A program made the position numbers and the translations under genes. Shown piece by piece: positions 17,953 to 27,401 of a stretch of DNA of 64,000 bases (the first letter of the stretch is position 1; each line of letters starts with the position of its first letter). Origin of the DNA: Spirochaetota bacterium (GTDB lineage: Bacteria; Spirochaetota; UBA12135; COTS27; JAFLEE01). Below the pieces are notes generated by a model. The model was not told the origin of the DNA. It was given only the letters and a program-made list of their open reading frames with translations, and made no database searches. The DNA is taken from NCBI GenBank assembly GCA_017302015.1, contig JAFLEE010000002.1, positions 66,301-130,300 on the forward strand, in the 5' to 3' direction.

Positions 17953-19389
17953 ATGAAAAAACCATCCCCCGGTTTCTCGTTCATCGTTCGCCTCGAGCTC
18001 CAGAACAAGCCCGGCATGCTCTCCAAGGTCCTCGCCCACATCGCCGAGGTCGGCGGCGACATGGACTGCATCGACATCTCCGGATTCAACGCGGGGACGA
18101 TCATCCGCGAACTCACGATCAACGCCCGCGACGAGAACCACGAGCAGGAGATCATCGCCAAGATCAAGACCCTCGCCGGGGTGAAGATCGACTCGGTCTC
18201 GGACTGCATCTTCGACGTGCACCGCGGGGGCAAACTCGAGGTGACCTCGCGCATCCCCCTCAACGATAAGCGCGACCTCTCCCGCGCCTACACCCCGGGC
18301 GTGGCCCGCGTCTGCACGGCCATCCACCGCTACCCCGAATTGGTCCACCAGGTCTCCATGAAGGGCAATATGGTCGCGGTGGTGACCGACGGCACGGCCG
18401 TGCTCGGGCTCGGCGACATCGGCCCCGCCGCCGCGCTGCCCGTGATGGAGGGCAAGGCGATCCTCTTCAAGCGCTTCTCGGGCGTGAACGCCTTCCCCAT
18501 CTGCCTCGACACCAAGGATCCCGAGGAGATCATCCGCATCGTGCGCGCCCTGGCCCCCGGCTTCGGCGGCATCAACCTCGAGGATATCTCGGCCCCGCGC
18601 TGCTTCGAGATCGAGGCGCGCCTCTCCGAGAGCCTCGACATCCCCGTGTTCCACGACGACCAGCACGGCACGGCCGTGGTCGTCCTCGCCGCGCTCACCA
18701 ACGCGGCCCGGGTGGTGGGCAAGAAACTCGGCGACCTCAAGGTGGTGGTCAACGGGGCCGGCGCGGCCGGGACCTCCTGCGCCCGGCTCATGATGGAGGC
18801 CGGCGTGAAGAACCTCATCCTGTGCGACACCGCCGGCGCCCTGTGGCCGGGGCGCCCCGCCAACATGAACCCGGCCAAGGAGAAGCTGGCCCGGGAGACC
18901 AACCCGAAGGTGGAGAATGGCGCGCTCGCGGAGGTCATCCGCGGGGCCGACGCCTTCCTCGGGGTCTCCGGCCCCGATTGCCTGCACGCGGCCGAAGTGA
19001 AGACCATGGCCGCGAAGCCCATCGTCTTCGCCCTCAGCAACCCCACGCCCGAGGTGAGCCCCGAGTCCCTGGAGGGCATCCCGGGGATCATCATGGCCAC
19101 CGGGCGGTCGGACTATCCCAACCAGATCAATAACGTGCTGTGCTTCCCCGGGATCTTCCGCGGGGCCCTCGACGCCCGCGCCACCAAGATCAATACCCAG
19201 ATGAAGATGGCCGCCGCCAAGGCCCTCGCTTCGATCGTTTCCGAGGAGCACCTGTCGGCGGAGTACATCATCCCCAGCGCCTTCGACGCCTCCGTGGCGC
19301 CCATCGTGGCCAAGGCGGTCTTCGAGGAGGCCGTGCGAACCGGCGTGGTGCGCAAAAGCGTCGAGGAACTCCCCAGCGGGATCTCCTGA
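17953..19389 (+). CDS. NAD(P)-dependent malic enzyme with N-terminal ACT domain
   Basis: The enzyme converts malate to pyruvate and CO2 while reducing NAD(P)+. It has 478 residues. Residues 8-90 are an ACT domain (FIVRLELQNKPGMLSKVLAHIAEVGGDM), which normally binds amino acids. Residues 100-240 are the malic domain with the catalytic tyrosine in AYTPGVA (Tyr113), lysine in EGKAILFK (Lys168) and metal-binding aspartates in HDDQHGTA (235-236). Residues 245-450 are the NAD(P) domain with GAGAAG (268-273). AAGGA lies 8 bases before the ATG. The short bacterial form is about 390 residues, so the extra length is the ACT domain, which suggests allosteric control. Confidence 0.92.
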   Translation: MKKPSPGFSFIVRLELQNKPGMLSKVLAHIAEVGGDMDCIDISGFNAGTIIRELTINARDENHEQEIIAKIKTLAGVKIDSVSDCIFDVHRGGKLEVTSRIPLNDKRDLSRAYTPGVARVCTAIHRYPELVHQVSMKGNMVAVVTDGTAVLGLGDIGPAAALPVMEGKAILFKRFSGVNAFPICLDTKDPEEIIRIVRALAPGFGGINLEDISAPRCFEIEARLSESLDIPVFHDDQHGTAVVVLAALTNAARVVGKKLGDLKVVVNGAGAAGTSCARLMMEAGVKNLILCDTAGALWPGRPANMNPAKEKLARETNPKVENGALAEVIRGADAFLGVSGPDCLHAAEVKTMAAKPIVFALSNPTPEVSPESLEGIPGIIMATGRSDYPNQINNVLCFPGIFRGALDARATKINTQMKMAAAKALASIVSEEHLSAEYIIPSAFDASVAPIVAKAVFEEAVRTGVVRKSVEELPSGIS

Positions 19390-19446
19390 CCGCGGCGGGC
19401 CCGAAAAGCGCGGGCGCGGCCCCGGAGCGCCCCCGCGATCCGAGGG

Positions 19447-20172
19447 TCAGGACTCGCGCATCTTGCGGAAGCGCGCCGGGCTGGTGAGCGCCAGGCGCTT
19501 GAAGGCCTTGGAGAAGGCGTAGACGTCGGCGTAGCCGGTCTTGCGGGAAATCTCCTCGAGGCTATCGGTGGAGAAATGGAGGAGGCGCTTGGCCTCTTCG
19601 ATGCGCTGGCGCCGCAGCCAATCCACCGGGGTGACCCCGAAGGCGGCCTTGTATCGGTCGGCGAAATGGCCCTCGGAGAGGCCCAGGCGCGCCGCCACCT
19701 CGGCGGGGGCCACGTGCTTCGATAGGAGGGCCGCGGCTTCCTCCATGAGCGGGTCGAGGCGCAAGCCGGCGTGCTCGGCGGTGCGCAGCAGCATGATCTC
19801 GAGGTAGCGGGTGCAGAGGGCATCCCGGTGGCGGCCGCCCCCCTGCCATTGGGCCAGCAGGCGCTCGAGCATCTCGGAGAGTTCGCCCCGGCCGTCGCCG
19901 ATCCACCAGCCCCGCTCCAGGGGGACTTTGAGGGCGGATTGGAACTTGACCGTGCCGATGGTCACCTCGCGCTCGAAGCGGTAGGTGTGCTTCACGCGGG
20001 GGGCGACGAGGACCATATTGCCCGCGGCGACGGGGTAGCGGCCGTCGAGGTCCTCGAAAATCGTCGCGCCCTTCTCGATGCGGTCGAGTTGCCAGAAGTC
20101 ATGCTGGTGGAGTTGGGAACCCTCGCCCGCATGGAGGAGCACCCCGGGGGTCACCACGATGAACCGGATCAT
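19447..20172 (-). CDS. AraC-family regulator with cupin sensor domain
   Basis: The protein has 241 residues. Residues 1-80 form a cupin (LLHAGEGSQLHQHDFWQLDRIEKG, YPVAAGNMVLVAPRVKHTY) as in sugar-sensing AraC proteins. Residues 135-240 carry the two helix-turn-helix motifs (VAARLGLSEGHFADRYKAAFGVTPVDWL and EISRKTGYADVYAFSKAFKRL). It is divergent from the large secreted glycosidase at 20383, with a 210-base gap, and probably regulates it. Its own promoter sits directly upstream, so the message looks leaderless. The signal molecule is unknown; a sugar is likely from position. Confidence 0.85.
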   Translation of the reverse strand: MIRFIVVTPGVLLHAGEGSQLHQHDFWQLDRIEKGATIFEDLDGRYPVAAGNMVLVAPRVKHTYRFEREVTIGTVKFQSALKVPLERGWWIGDGRGELSEMLERLLAQWQGGGRHRDALCTRYLEIMLLRTAEHAGLRLDPLMEEAAALLSKHVAPAEVAARLGLSEGHFADRYKAAFGVTPVDWLRRQRIEEAKRLLHFSTDSLEEISRKTGYADVYAFSKAFKRLALTSPARFRKMRES

Positions 20173-20177
20173 GGGAG

Positions 20178-20206
20178 ATGCTACCTCGGGCCCGGCGAAC
20201 CGTCAA
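20178..20206 (-). promoter_or_regulatory. Promoter of the cupin-AraC gene (leaderless type)
   Basis: On the minus strand TTGACG (20206-20201) is followed after 17 bases by TAGCAT (20183-20178), then exactly 5 bases, then the ATG. Transcription would start at the ATG. No ribosome-binding site is present. Confidence 0.6.
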
Positions 20207-20382
20207 ACCGGCCCATTTCCCGATTTCGGATAAAAATCACGCCGGGGCGGACATTGCCCTGGGGCGTTCCGCGCCCGAAACTTGGCCAAGGGCCCGCGTC
20301 GATTCCCGCGGGCGCCCATGACAGAATCCTAGCCAAATCCCCCCGGGCCATTCCCCTGCGGATGGCCAATCGAGGAGCCCGT

Positions 20383-23300
20383 ATGCGTCCATTTCCCCTG
20401 CTCACCTGCCTGATCCTCGTATTGGGCGCTTTCCCCCAAAACCAGAAATGGGATTTCGAGGAGGGGATTTCCGGATGGAAGGCCTGGGGCACCACCGCCG
20501 AATTGGGGGATACATCGGGGATCGTCACGATCTCGGAAGCCGCTCCCCATGGCGGGAAGAAATGCCTCCAGGTCAACGACTCGTTCACCAACGGAAACCC
20601 CTACACGGTCTTCGTCGCCGCCGTCGATCCCCAGAAAAGCTACCTGTTCACCGGTTGGATCAAAGGAGAGGAGGTCGGCGGCGCCGACCGGCATATCTGG
20701 ATCATGGGGGTGAACAAGGCGGGGGGCGCCGAGAAGGTGGTGAAGATCGTCGGCCCGGATACCATCGCGTCCTTCGGGATCGGCACCTCCTGGCAGCGGT
20801 TCCGGATCGTGCTGCCGAAACTGGGGCCGGAAACGACCCATGTCTACCTGGCGGTGCGTCCCGCCCGGGGGGTCGACCGAAAGTGGCGGGGAAAAATTTG
20901 GTTGGATGACCTCGCCTTTTTCGCCCAAGAAACCAAACCCCTCGACATAAGCGGCCTCGCCAATCGGGGCTTCCGCGATGAGACCGCGGGCGACGGCAAG
21001 GGCGGATGGACCGACCAGGGCGATAACGACCTGCGCGGCATGAAGGGCGGCCCGCTGAGCCTCGCGGGGGTGGATTTCAAGGTGCTCGACTCCGCGAACA
21101 ACGGCGGGAAATCGGCCATCGTGCTTCGGCCGTCCCAAGCCCCGTCCTTCGCGGGCGAAGCGGCCATCCCCGTGGAGACCACGTGCGATTATCTCTACCT
21201 CCTCCATGCCGCGGCCTGGGCGGGGGCGGGGGCCCCGGTCGGCAGCATCGTCTGGGAATACGGCGATGGCACGACGCGGACTACCGCAGTCGTCTCGGGC
21301 GACCAGGTGGGGGATTGGTGGGGGGGGTTGGCGAGGAACGCCTTCAGCAAGGGTTATGACGACCTCAACCCGAGCCATAAGCCCGTCTACCTGTTCGTTA
21401 CGGGATTCGCGAATCCCGTCCCCGAGAAGCCCGTGAAGCGGGCGGTGCTCAAATCCGCCGAGAAGGGCCAGGCGATCTGGATGGTCCTCGCCGCGGTGGC
21501 GGGCACGGGGGACAATGTGGTCGAGAGTTCCCGCAGCGCCGAGCGGGATGCCGCCAAGTGGAAACCCTTCGCCCCGGGGCTCAAGACGACGGCGGCCCCG
21601 TTGCTCGATCTCTCCTTCCTCCTCGATGCGCCCGCGGGGAAGCACGGCTTCGTGAAGGTGAAGGGCGGGCATTTCGTCTTCGAAGACGGCTCGCCGGCGC
21701 GATTCGTGGCCGTGAACCTCCATAGCGCCGGTATCATCCCCAACCAACTCCCTTCCAAGGATCAGATGGACCGGGTCGCACGGGTCCTCTCGCGCTACGG
21801 CGTGAACCTCGTGAGGCTCCACCTTATGGAATATATTCTCGTCGACGCCGCCACCCCCGACCGCCTGGGTTACGCGGGCCCCGAGGTCTGGGACCGATTC
21901 GACTACCTCGTCAAGGCGTTCAAGGACCGGGGCATCTACGTGGAACTGGATTCCATCAGCGGCCTTTCGGCCGGCCGGCCGGGGGCGGGGGTCTTCGAGG
22001 GGGCCGCGGACTATCCGGCCCACCGGGCCTGGTGGGGCTACCATCCCAAATTGAGCGAGATCGGGAAGGCGTGGGCGAAGGCCTACCTCCTCCATACAAA
22101 CGCCTACACCGGCAAGCGCCTCATCGACGAGCCCGCGGTGGCCATGATGATGCTGGTCAACGAGCAGTCGGTCTTCTTCGACTGGAAGGAGCCGGGCAAG
22201 CCCACCCCCCCCGCCATCCGGGCGATCTTCAACGAACGCTATAACGCTTGGCTGGCGAAGAAATTCCGCGACCGCGCCGGCCTGGAAAAAGCCTGGAAAG
22301 GCGAAGGCGGCGGCTCCGCCCTCGCGGCCGATGAAGACCCCGTCAAGGGGACGGTCAATGGTTGGGATCTCTACGCGCTCATCCTCCTCCAGAACGCCCC
22401 CGTGGGCGGGAGCGGGAAATTGGCGCCGGTTCGGGTGGAATCCCTCGTCCGTTTCCTCAAGGATCTCCAGAAGGAAGCCTATGGTGATTACCTGGAATTC
22501 CTCAAGGCCCTGGGCCTCAAGGTGCCGGTGGCGGGATCCAATATCCTCTACGACCTCTCCGACCTCGAGACCTGCCTGGAGACCGGCTTCACCTCCCAGA
22601 ACATGTACTATGAGCACGTCAGCCGCGTCGGGGATGCCCTCGCGTTCCAGAACGTGCCCGAGATGTTCTGCGATCCGATCAGTTCGGGGAAACTCGTGCA
22701 TCCCGGCATCGCGGCCTGCAAGGTGGCGACCCTCCCCGTCACCTCCACCGAGCACGACACCATGTGGCCCCAGGAATGGCGCAGCGCCCATAATCTTTCG
22801 GTCTACAGCGTGGCGGCCCTCCAGGATTGGGACGCGATCTTCTGGTACAATTTCATGGGCGGCTTCGGACTGAGTTGGGACGAGGCCGACAAGATGGGCG
22901 CGATCCCCTTCTCCACGGTGGAGTTCAACGACGCGGCCCTCGCCGGGATGCTCCCGGCGGCCGCGCTCCTCTACCATCGCCGGGACGTTTCCCCGGCCAA
23001 GCGGCTCGTGGAGGTCGTCCACGACGAAAAACTTTCCCTCGGCACCGGTGCGCGGCTGCGCAACGGCGGATTCCCGTGGAATTACCTCACCTGGGTTTCC
23101 CGGGTGGAGGGGGTGTTCGGCAAGGCGGACGGCCGGGCCCAGTTCACCGTCGGCCCCGCGGGCGCCAAATCCCACCGCTATGGCGCGGAAGAACTCGTCC
23201 AATCCGGAGCCGACCACGCCCGCGAACTCGATGCGGCCCTGAAAAAAGAGGGCCTCCTCGAGGGGAATCGGGGGCTCCAGGACGGCCGCGTGGTCAGCGA

Positions 23301-23808
23301 CACCGGCGAACTCACCCGGGATTGGAAGAAGGGCCTCCTGCTCATCGACACGCCCCGCACCCAGGCGTTCTCCGGCTTTCCGGCCGAAGAGGTGAAATTG
23401 GGGGACGTGACGGTGAAATTGGGCATGCCCTTCGCGACGATCGCCGTGCAGTCCCTCGAGAACGCGCCCATCCTCACCGCGAAAAAACTCCTGCTGACCG
23501 CGGTGGCCCGTGTGGAGAACGACAAAGACACTGTGGCCTATGGCCAGACCGTCCCCACGCCCAACGGGGGCTTCCGGGGCGAGCGCATCCTGGTCACACC
23601 CGCGGCCAAGCGCGGGGTCGGGGCCACCGCACGCATGGAACTCGTGGAGGCGGTCGTCGCGATCGCGGGCGGGAACCTGAGGGTGACGCCCATCGCCGCC
23701 GATGGTTCCGCGTTGGAGGGTCCGCAGACCATCGTGGCCGCGGGGGGGAAGGCGTCGATCCGCCTCGGCACCCAAGCCACGGTCTGGTACCTCGTGGAAC
23801 GGATCTAA
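20383..23808 (+). CDS. Large secreted glycoside hydrolase (GH5-like) with CBM-like N-terminus
   Basis: The protein has 1141 residues from an ATG preceded by GAGGAG. Residues 1-20 are a signal peptide (MRPFPLLTCLILVLGAFPQN). A carbohydrate-binding-like jelly roll follows (WDFEEGISGWKAWGTT), then a second sandwich region to about residue 420. The barrel begins near FVFEDGSPARFVAVNLHS and GVNLVRLHLMEY. The likely acid/base is Glu594 in LVNEQS and the likely nucleophile Glu790 in TSTEHDTMW. The C-terminal 200 residues form an accessory beta domain. The family resembles GH5 or related clan-A enzymes, but the exact family is not certain. It is divergent from the cupin-AraC gene and 2 bases upstream of the M14 peptidase gene. 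Confidence 0.75.
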   Translation: MRPFPLLTCLILVLGAFPQNQKWDFEEGISGWKAWGTTAELGDTSGIVTISEAAPHGGKKCLQVNDSFTNGNPYTVFVAAVDPQKSYLFTGWIKGEEVGGADRHIWIMGVNKAGGAEKVVKIVGPDTIASFGIGTSWQRFRIVLPKLGPETTHVYLAVRPARGVDRKWRGKIWLDDLAFFAQETKPLDISGLANRGFRDETAGDGKGGWTDQGDNDLRGMKGGPLSLAGVDFKVLDSANNGGKSAIVLRPSQAPSFAGEAAIPVETTCDYLYLLHAAAWAGAGAPVGSIVWEYGDGTTRTTAVVSGDQVGDWWGGLARNAFSKGYDDLNPSHKPVYLFVTGFANPVPEKPVKRAVLKSAEKGQAIWMVLAAVAGTGDNVVESSRSAERDAAKWKPFAPGLKTTAAPLLDLSFLLDAPAGKHGFVKVKGGHFVFEDGSPARFVAVNLHSAGIIPNQLPSKDQMDRVARVLSRYGVNLVRLHLMEYILVDAATPDRLGYAGPEVWDRFDYLVKAFKDRGIYVELDSISGLSAGRPGAGVFEGAADYPAHRAWWGYHPKLSEIGKAWAKAYLLHTNAYTGKRLIDEPAVAMMMLVNEQSVFFDWKEPGKPTPPAIRAIFNERYNAWLAKKFRDRAGLEKAWKGEGGGSALAADEDPVKGTVNGWDLYALILLQNAPVGGSGKLAPVRVESLVRFLKDLQKEAYGDYLEFLKALGLKVPVAGSNILYDLSDLETCLETGFTSQNMYYEHVSRVGDALAFQNVPEMFCDPISSGKLVHPGIAACKVATLPVTSTEHDTMWPQEWRSAHNLSVYSVAALQDWDAIFWYNFMGGFGLSWDEADKMGAIPFSTVEFNDAALAGMLPAAALLYHRRDVSPAKRLVEVVHDEKLSLGTGARLRNGGFPWNYLTWVSRVEGVFGKADGRAQFTVGPAGAKSHRYGAEELVQSGADHARELDAALKKEGLLEGNRGLQDGRVVSDTGELTRDWKKGLLLIDTPRTQAFSGFPAEEVKLGDVTVKLGMPFATIAVQSLENAPILTAKKLLLTAVARVENDKDTVAYGQTVPTPNGGFRGERILVTPAAKRGVGATARMELVEAVVAIAGGNLRVTPIAADGSALEGPQTIVAAGGKASIRLGTQATVWYLVERI

Positions 23809-23810
23809 GC

Positions 23811-24935
23811 GTGGCCAAACCGGTCTTTCTCTTCACCGGTTTCGAGGCCGCCTCCCCGCTCTTATGGGATGTGACGGCGGAATCGGTGGAGATCCAGGCC
23901 CTCCACGACCACGAACGGGGCTCCTCCAACCGGCAAGCCAGCCATTGGTACTTCGAGATCCGGGGCGAAGCCGGGCAACGAGTCCGCATGCGGATGCTCC
24001 CCCTGGAGAATATCTACGGCGGGCATCGGGCCCATTTTCTGAGGGAGGGACTCACCAGCGTCTATTCCGTGGACGGGAAGGTTTGGAGCCCGGTGACCTT
24101 CGCGCACCATCCGGACCGCTCCCTCAGCCTCGATTTCACCTTGCCGGGGGCGATCACCCGGTTTTCCCTGGTGCAACCCTACACGACTGCGGACCTTTCG
24201 GGCTTCCTCGATCGCCTCAAAAAGTCGCCCCGCGCCTCGTTCACTGAAATCGCCCGCACCGCCGAGGGGCGCCCCGTGGAACTCGTGACGCTCTCGGCCG
24301 GGAAGGCGAAAAAATCGGTGCTCTTGCGCGCCCGGGCCCATCCCTGGGAGACGGGGGGGTCGTTTTTCCTCGAGGGCGTGGTCCAAAGGCTCCTCGACAC
24401 CCCGACCGGAGGCGCGATCCTCGAACGTTTGGATTTCCACTTGATCCCCATGGCGAACAAGGATGGGGTCGTGCGGGGGATGTCGCGATTTAACCCACTG
24501 GGGGCCGATTTGAACCGCAATTTCCGCCCCGGCTTTGACCACGCCGCCCAGGGGGCGCCCGAGAACGCCGGGCTCCTCGCCTGGCTCACGGCCGCAGAAA
24601 AGGCGGGTCGCCTTCCTTCGTTCGCCCTCGACCTGCACAACGACCAGGAGGGGAACCTCCATTTGAGCCCCGATGACGGGAAGGGCTACCGGGAACGCAT
24701 GCTCCGTTTCGACGCGCTCCTGCGGGAATATACCCCCTACCGGGAGGGCGCGAAGGATGGGGCGGCCTCGGGCACCTTCGGCGACGGGCTGCTGTCGATG
24801 TTCGGCATCGACGCGGCCATCCTCGAACTCAACGCCCAATGGCTCGAGGGGAAACAGGCGGTTCCCCTCGCCGGGCATTGGCGGGAGTACGGATCGGGCT
24901 TCGTCGACGCGGTCGCGAAGTTCCTCGGGGCCTGA
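23811..24935 (+). CDS. M14 zinc carboxypeptidase, cytosolic-carboxypeptidase-like
   Basis: The protein has 374 residues from a GTG two bases after the upstream stop. It has an N-terminal beta-sandwich of about 120 residues, typical of the CCP/AGBL branch of M14 enzymes. The catalytic domain has zinc ligands His177 and Glu180 (AHPWE) and His276 (LDLHND), substrate-binding Asn235-Arg236 (DLNRNFRP) and catalytic Glu339 (AILELN). All key residues are present. No signal peptide is seen, so it should act in the cytoplasm. Known relatives remove C-terminal residues from peptides or act on peptidoglycan-type peptides. Its place in a glycosidase operon is unusual; a role on glycopeptides is only an inference. 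Confidence 0.82.
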   Translation: MAKPVFLFTGFEAASPLLWDVTAESVEIQALHDHERGSSNRQASHWYFEIRGEAGQRVRMRMLPLENIYGGHRAHFLREGLTSVYSVDGKVWSPVTFAHHPDRSLSLDFTLPGAITRFSLVQPYTTADLSGFLDRLKKSPRASFTEIARTAEGRPVELVTLSAGKAKKSVLLRARAHPWETGGSFFLEGVVQRLLDTPTGGAILERLDFHLIPMANKDGVVRGMSRFNPLGADLNRNFRPGFDHAAQGAPENAGLLAWLTAAEKAGRLPSFALDLHNDQEGNLHLSPDDGKGYRERMLRFDALLREYTPYREGAKDGAASGTFGDGLLSMFGIDAAILELNAQWLEGKQAVPLAGHWREYGSGFVDAVAKFLGA

Positions 24936-25088
24936 GACCGGTTCACCCAGTGCCAAGCTTGTCAAGGGCGTTTTGGCCATCGGTGGCCGCGCCCCGCTTC
25001 CCAAGGTATAAAACAAAGGGAGTCAGGAGGACTCCGATTAAGTCGCCGCGGCTGGAGGCCGCGATCCGGCGGCTTCCCAGGAGACCCC

Positions 25089-26045
25089 ATGCCGATTTTT
25101 GATTTTCCCCTCGAACAACTGAAGGCCTACCAGGGCCAGACCCCGCGTCCGTCCGATTTCGACGCCTATTGGACGAAGGCCCTCAAGGAGCTCGACGCCG
25201 TCTCCCTCAAGGTCGAACTCGACCCGGTGGACCTGGGCGAGCCGGGCACCGAGGCCTTCGACCTCTGGTTCAAGGGCGTCGGCGGCGCGCGGGTCCACGC
25301 CAAGTACCTGCGGCCCAAGGGCGCCTCGGCGAAGGCCCCCGCCATCGTGGAGTACCACGGCTATAGCGGCAACGCCGGCGATTTTTCGGACAAACTCAAG
25401 TGGGTGAAACTCGGCTATAGCGTCTTTTCGCTGGATTGCCGGGGCCAGGGCGGCCAGTCCCAGGACGTGGGCATCCCGGTGCTCAACTCCCTGCGCGGGC
25501 ACATCATCCGGGGCATCGAAACCCCCGAGACTTTCATGTTCCGCTATATCTTCCTCGACTGCGTCCAACTCATCCGCATCGCCATGGAGCAGCCCGGCGT
25601 CGACCCGGCCCGCATCGGCGTGACCGGGGGGAGCCAGGGCGGCGGCCTCTCCGTCGCGGCGGCTTCCCTCGAACCGCGTGTGGCGCGCTGCGCCTCGTGC
25701 TTCCCCTTCCTCTCCGACTATCGGCGCGTGTGGGACCTCAACACCAGCGGGGCCTACGAGGAGATCAAGGATTGGTTCCGGCGTTTCGATCCCCTGCACC
25801 AACGGGAGGCCGAGGTGTTCACCCGCCTCGGCTATATCGATATCCAGAACCTCGCCCCCCGCATCAAGGGCAAGGTGCTCATGTCAGTGGGCCTCATCGA
25901 CCAGACCTGCCCGCCGTCGACGGTCTATGCCTGCTTCAACAAGATCAAGGCCGAGAAAGAGATGATGGTCTACCCCGATTTCGGGCACGAGGGATTGCCG
26001 GGCTGGAGCGACGCCGTCTTCAAATTCCTGGCGGCCATGCGCTAG
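25089..26045 (+). CDS. Acetyl esterase, CE7 (AXE1/cephalosporin deacetylase) family
   Basis: The protein has 318 residues, the normal CE7 length, with AGGAG 5 bases before the ATG. The family motifs are all present: RGQGG (118-122), GGSQGG with nucleophile Ser182, and an acid/base pair Asp271 (GLIDQTCPPST) and His300 (GHEG). The enzyme removes acetyl groups from short acetylated xylo-oligosaccharides or similar sugars, usually in the cytoplasm. It has no signal peptide. A TATAAA box lies at 25007-25012 in the leader, followed by a small GC hairpin (25047-25063). It fits the carbohydrate region. Confidence 0.9.
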   Translation: MPIFDFPLEQLKAYQGQTPRPSDFDAYWTKALKELDAVSLKVELDPVDLGEPGTEAFDLWFKGVGGARVHAKYLRPKGASAKAPAIVEYHGYSGNAGDFSDKLKWVKLGYSVFSLDCRGQGGQSQDVGIPVLNSLRGHIIRGIETPETFMFRYIFLDCVQLIRIAMEQPGVDPARIGVTGGSQGGGLSVAAASLEPRVARCASCFPFLSDYRRVWDLNTSGAYEEIKDWFRRFDPLHQREAEVFTRLGYIDIQNLAPRIKGKVLMSVGLIDQTCPPSTVYACFNKIKAEKEMMVYPDFGHEGLPGWSDAVFKFLAAMR

Positions 26046-26080
26046 GCGGGAAGGATCCTGCCCGGGGGGCCCTCCGGCGC

Positions 26081-27343
26081 CTAGAGGAAGAGCGTGTGGG
26101 AGCCCAATTGGTTCCGCCCCGCGCGCTCCTCCTCTTCGCTTAGGACGCGAACGAGGACCATCGAAACGTCGTCTTGGAGGCGGTCCACCCGGGGAACCCC
26201 CGCAAACTGCGTGAAGAGATAGCGGATATTCTCGATGTACGAACCATCGGGATAATGGGCGAGGGCGGCCCGAAAAAAGGCCTCGTCATTGACGACGCTT
26301 TTGCCGCCATGGTGCTCGCGCTCCTCATAGATCGCATCCGAGGCCAGGAGCAGGGTGTCGCCCGACTCCAGGGCGACGGTATGCGTCTCATAGGTGGGGG
26401 CGTCCGTGACCGCGAGCACGATTCCCCGGGGGGCCTCGATGGGCCGTACTTGCTGGCCCTTGAAGAGGAGGGGCGGGATGCCCCCCGCCCCGCCGTAATG
26501 CAGGAGGCGCGCCGCCGTATCGATGACCGCGACCATGACCGTGGGGTAGCCCGTCTCTTCGGTGCGGCTCTCGATCATTTTGCGGTTGATGGATTCGAGG
26601 AAGGCGGAGATCCGCGGCACCGGTTCGTGGAGCATGTGCTCGAAGCGGTACATGAAGCGCCAGAGCAGGTTGGCGTTCATGGAGGCTTCCACCCCGTGGC
26701 CGGTGCAGTCCCCCAGGATGATGGCGAGGCGGCCCTCGTGCTCCCGCACGATGAAGAGATCGCCGCTCATCATCTCGGAGGGGATATAGAGGGCGGAGAG
26801 GGTATAGCCCGGGACGAGGGGGAGTTTCTCGGTGATCATCTGGCGCTGGAGGATGCGGGCGTTCTCCACCGCGCGCCGGTTGAGTTTCAGGGCGATCTCG
26901 CGCTCCTCCTCGAGGCGCTTGCGCTCCGTGATGTCCTTCTTTTCGGAGAGGAAGTACTGCACCTCGCCCCGGTCGTCGAGGACGGGGAGGATCTCGGCTT
27001 CCTCCCAGAAGAGGGTGCCGTCTTTGCGCCGGTTGCGGATTTCGCCGTGCCAGGCCCGCTTCTCGATCTTGAGGGTGCGCCAGAGTTCCTCGAAAAACTC
27101 CCGCGGGTGGTGGCCCGCATTGAGCAGGCGGTGGCTCATGCCGATGGCCTCTTCGAGGCTATAGCCGGTGACGCGGCAGAAGGCCTCGTTGGCGTAGAGG
27201 ATCACGCCGTTCTTGTCGGTGACGGTGCGCGCGTAGTGGGAGAGGTCCATCATCCGCGCGGAGGGGATCCGTTGGGAGATCGTGGATTTGATCGTCTCCA
27301 ATTCGGGAGCCCCGACCTCGGAGGGCGGGCTTGGGTTTTTCAC
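26081..27343 (-). CDS. PAS-sensor PP2C phosphatase (SpoIIE/RsbU type)
   Basis: The protein has 420 residues from the GTG at 27343, chosen because GGAGAGGG lies just upstream; an ATG at 27424 would overlap the preceding gene. Residues 25-150 form a PAS/PAC sensor (NGVILYANEAFCRVTGYSLEE, FLSEKKDITERKRLEEE). A short coiled linker leads to a PP2C SpoIIE-type phosphatase at 190-410 with the metal aspartates in SGDLF, GDCTGHG, LLLASDAIYE and LQDDVSM. Such proteins dephosphorylate anti-anti-sigma factors to switch sigma factors or other partners. No anti-sigma partner is seen nearby. It follows the PocR-AraC gene on the same strand after 58 bases. Confidence 0.85.
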   Translation of the reverse strand: MKNPSPPSEVGAPELETIKSTISQRIPSARMMDLSHYARTVTDKNGVILYANEAFCRVTGYSLEEAIGMSHRLLNAGHHPREFFEELWRTLKIEKRAWHGEIRNRRKDGTLFWEEAEILPVLDDRGEVQYFLSEKKDITERKRLEEEREIALKLNRRAVENARILQRQMITEKLPLVPGYTLSALYIPSEMMSGDLFIVREHEGRLAIILGDCTGHGVEASMNANLLWRFMYRFEHMLHEPVPRISAFLESINRKMIESRTEETGYPTVMVAVIDTAARLLHYGGAGGIPPLLFKGQQVRPIEAPRGIVLAVTDAPTYETHTVALESGDTLLLASDAIYEEREHHGGKSVVNDEAFFRAALAHYPDGSYIENIRYLFTQFAGVPRVDRLQDDVSMVLVRVLSEEEERAGRNQLGSHTLFL

Positions 27344-27401
27344 GGGGATCCCTCTCCGCCCATCTAACCCCTCCGGGGGCGAGGGGGGGAAAAGTATCCC
27401 G

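Noticed and set aside
19390-19446. GC-rich hairpin between malic enzyme and the AraC gene as a terminator
   Set aside because: The stem is plausible but there is no T-run on either strand, so I did not list it.
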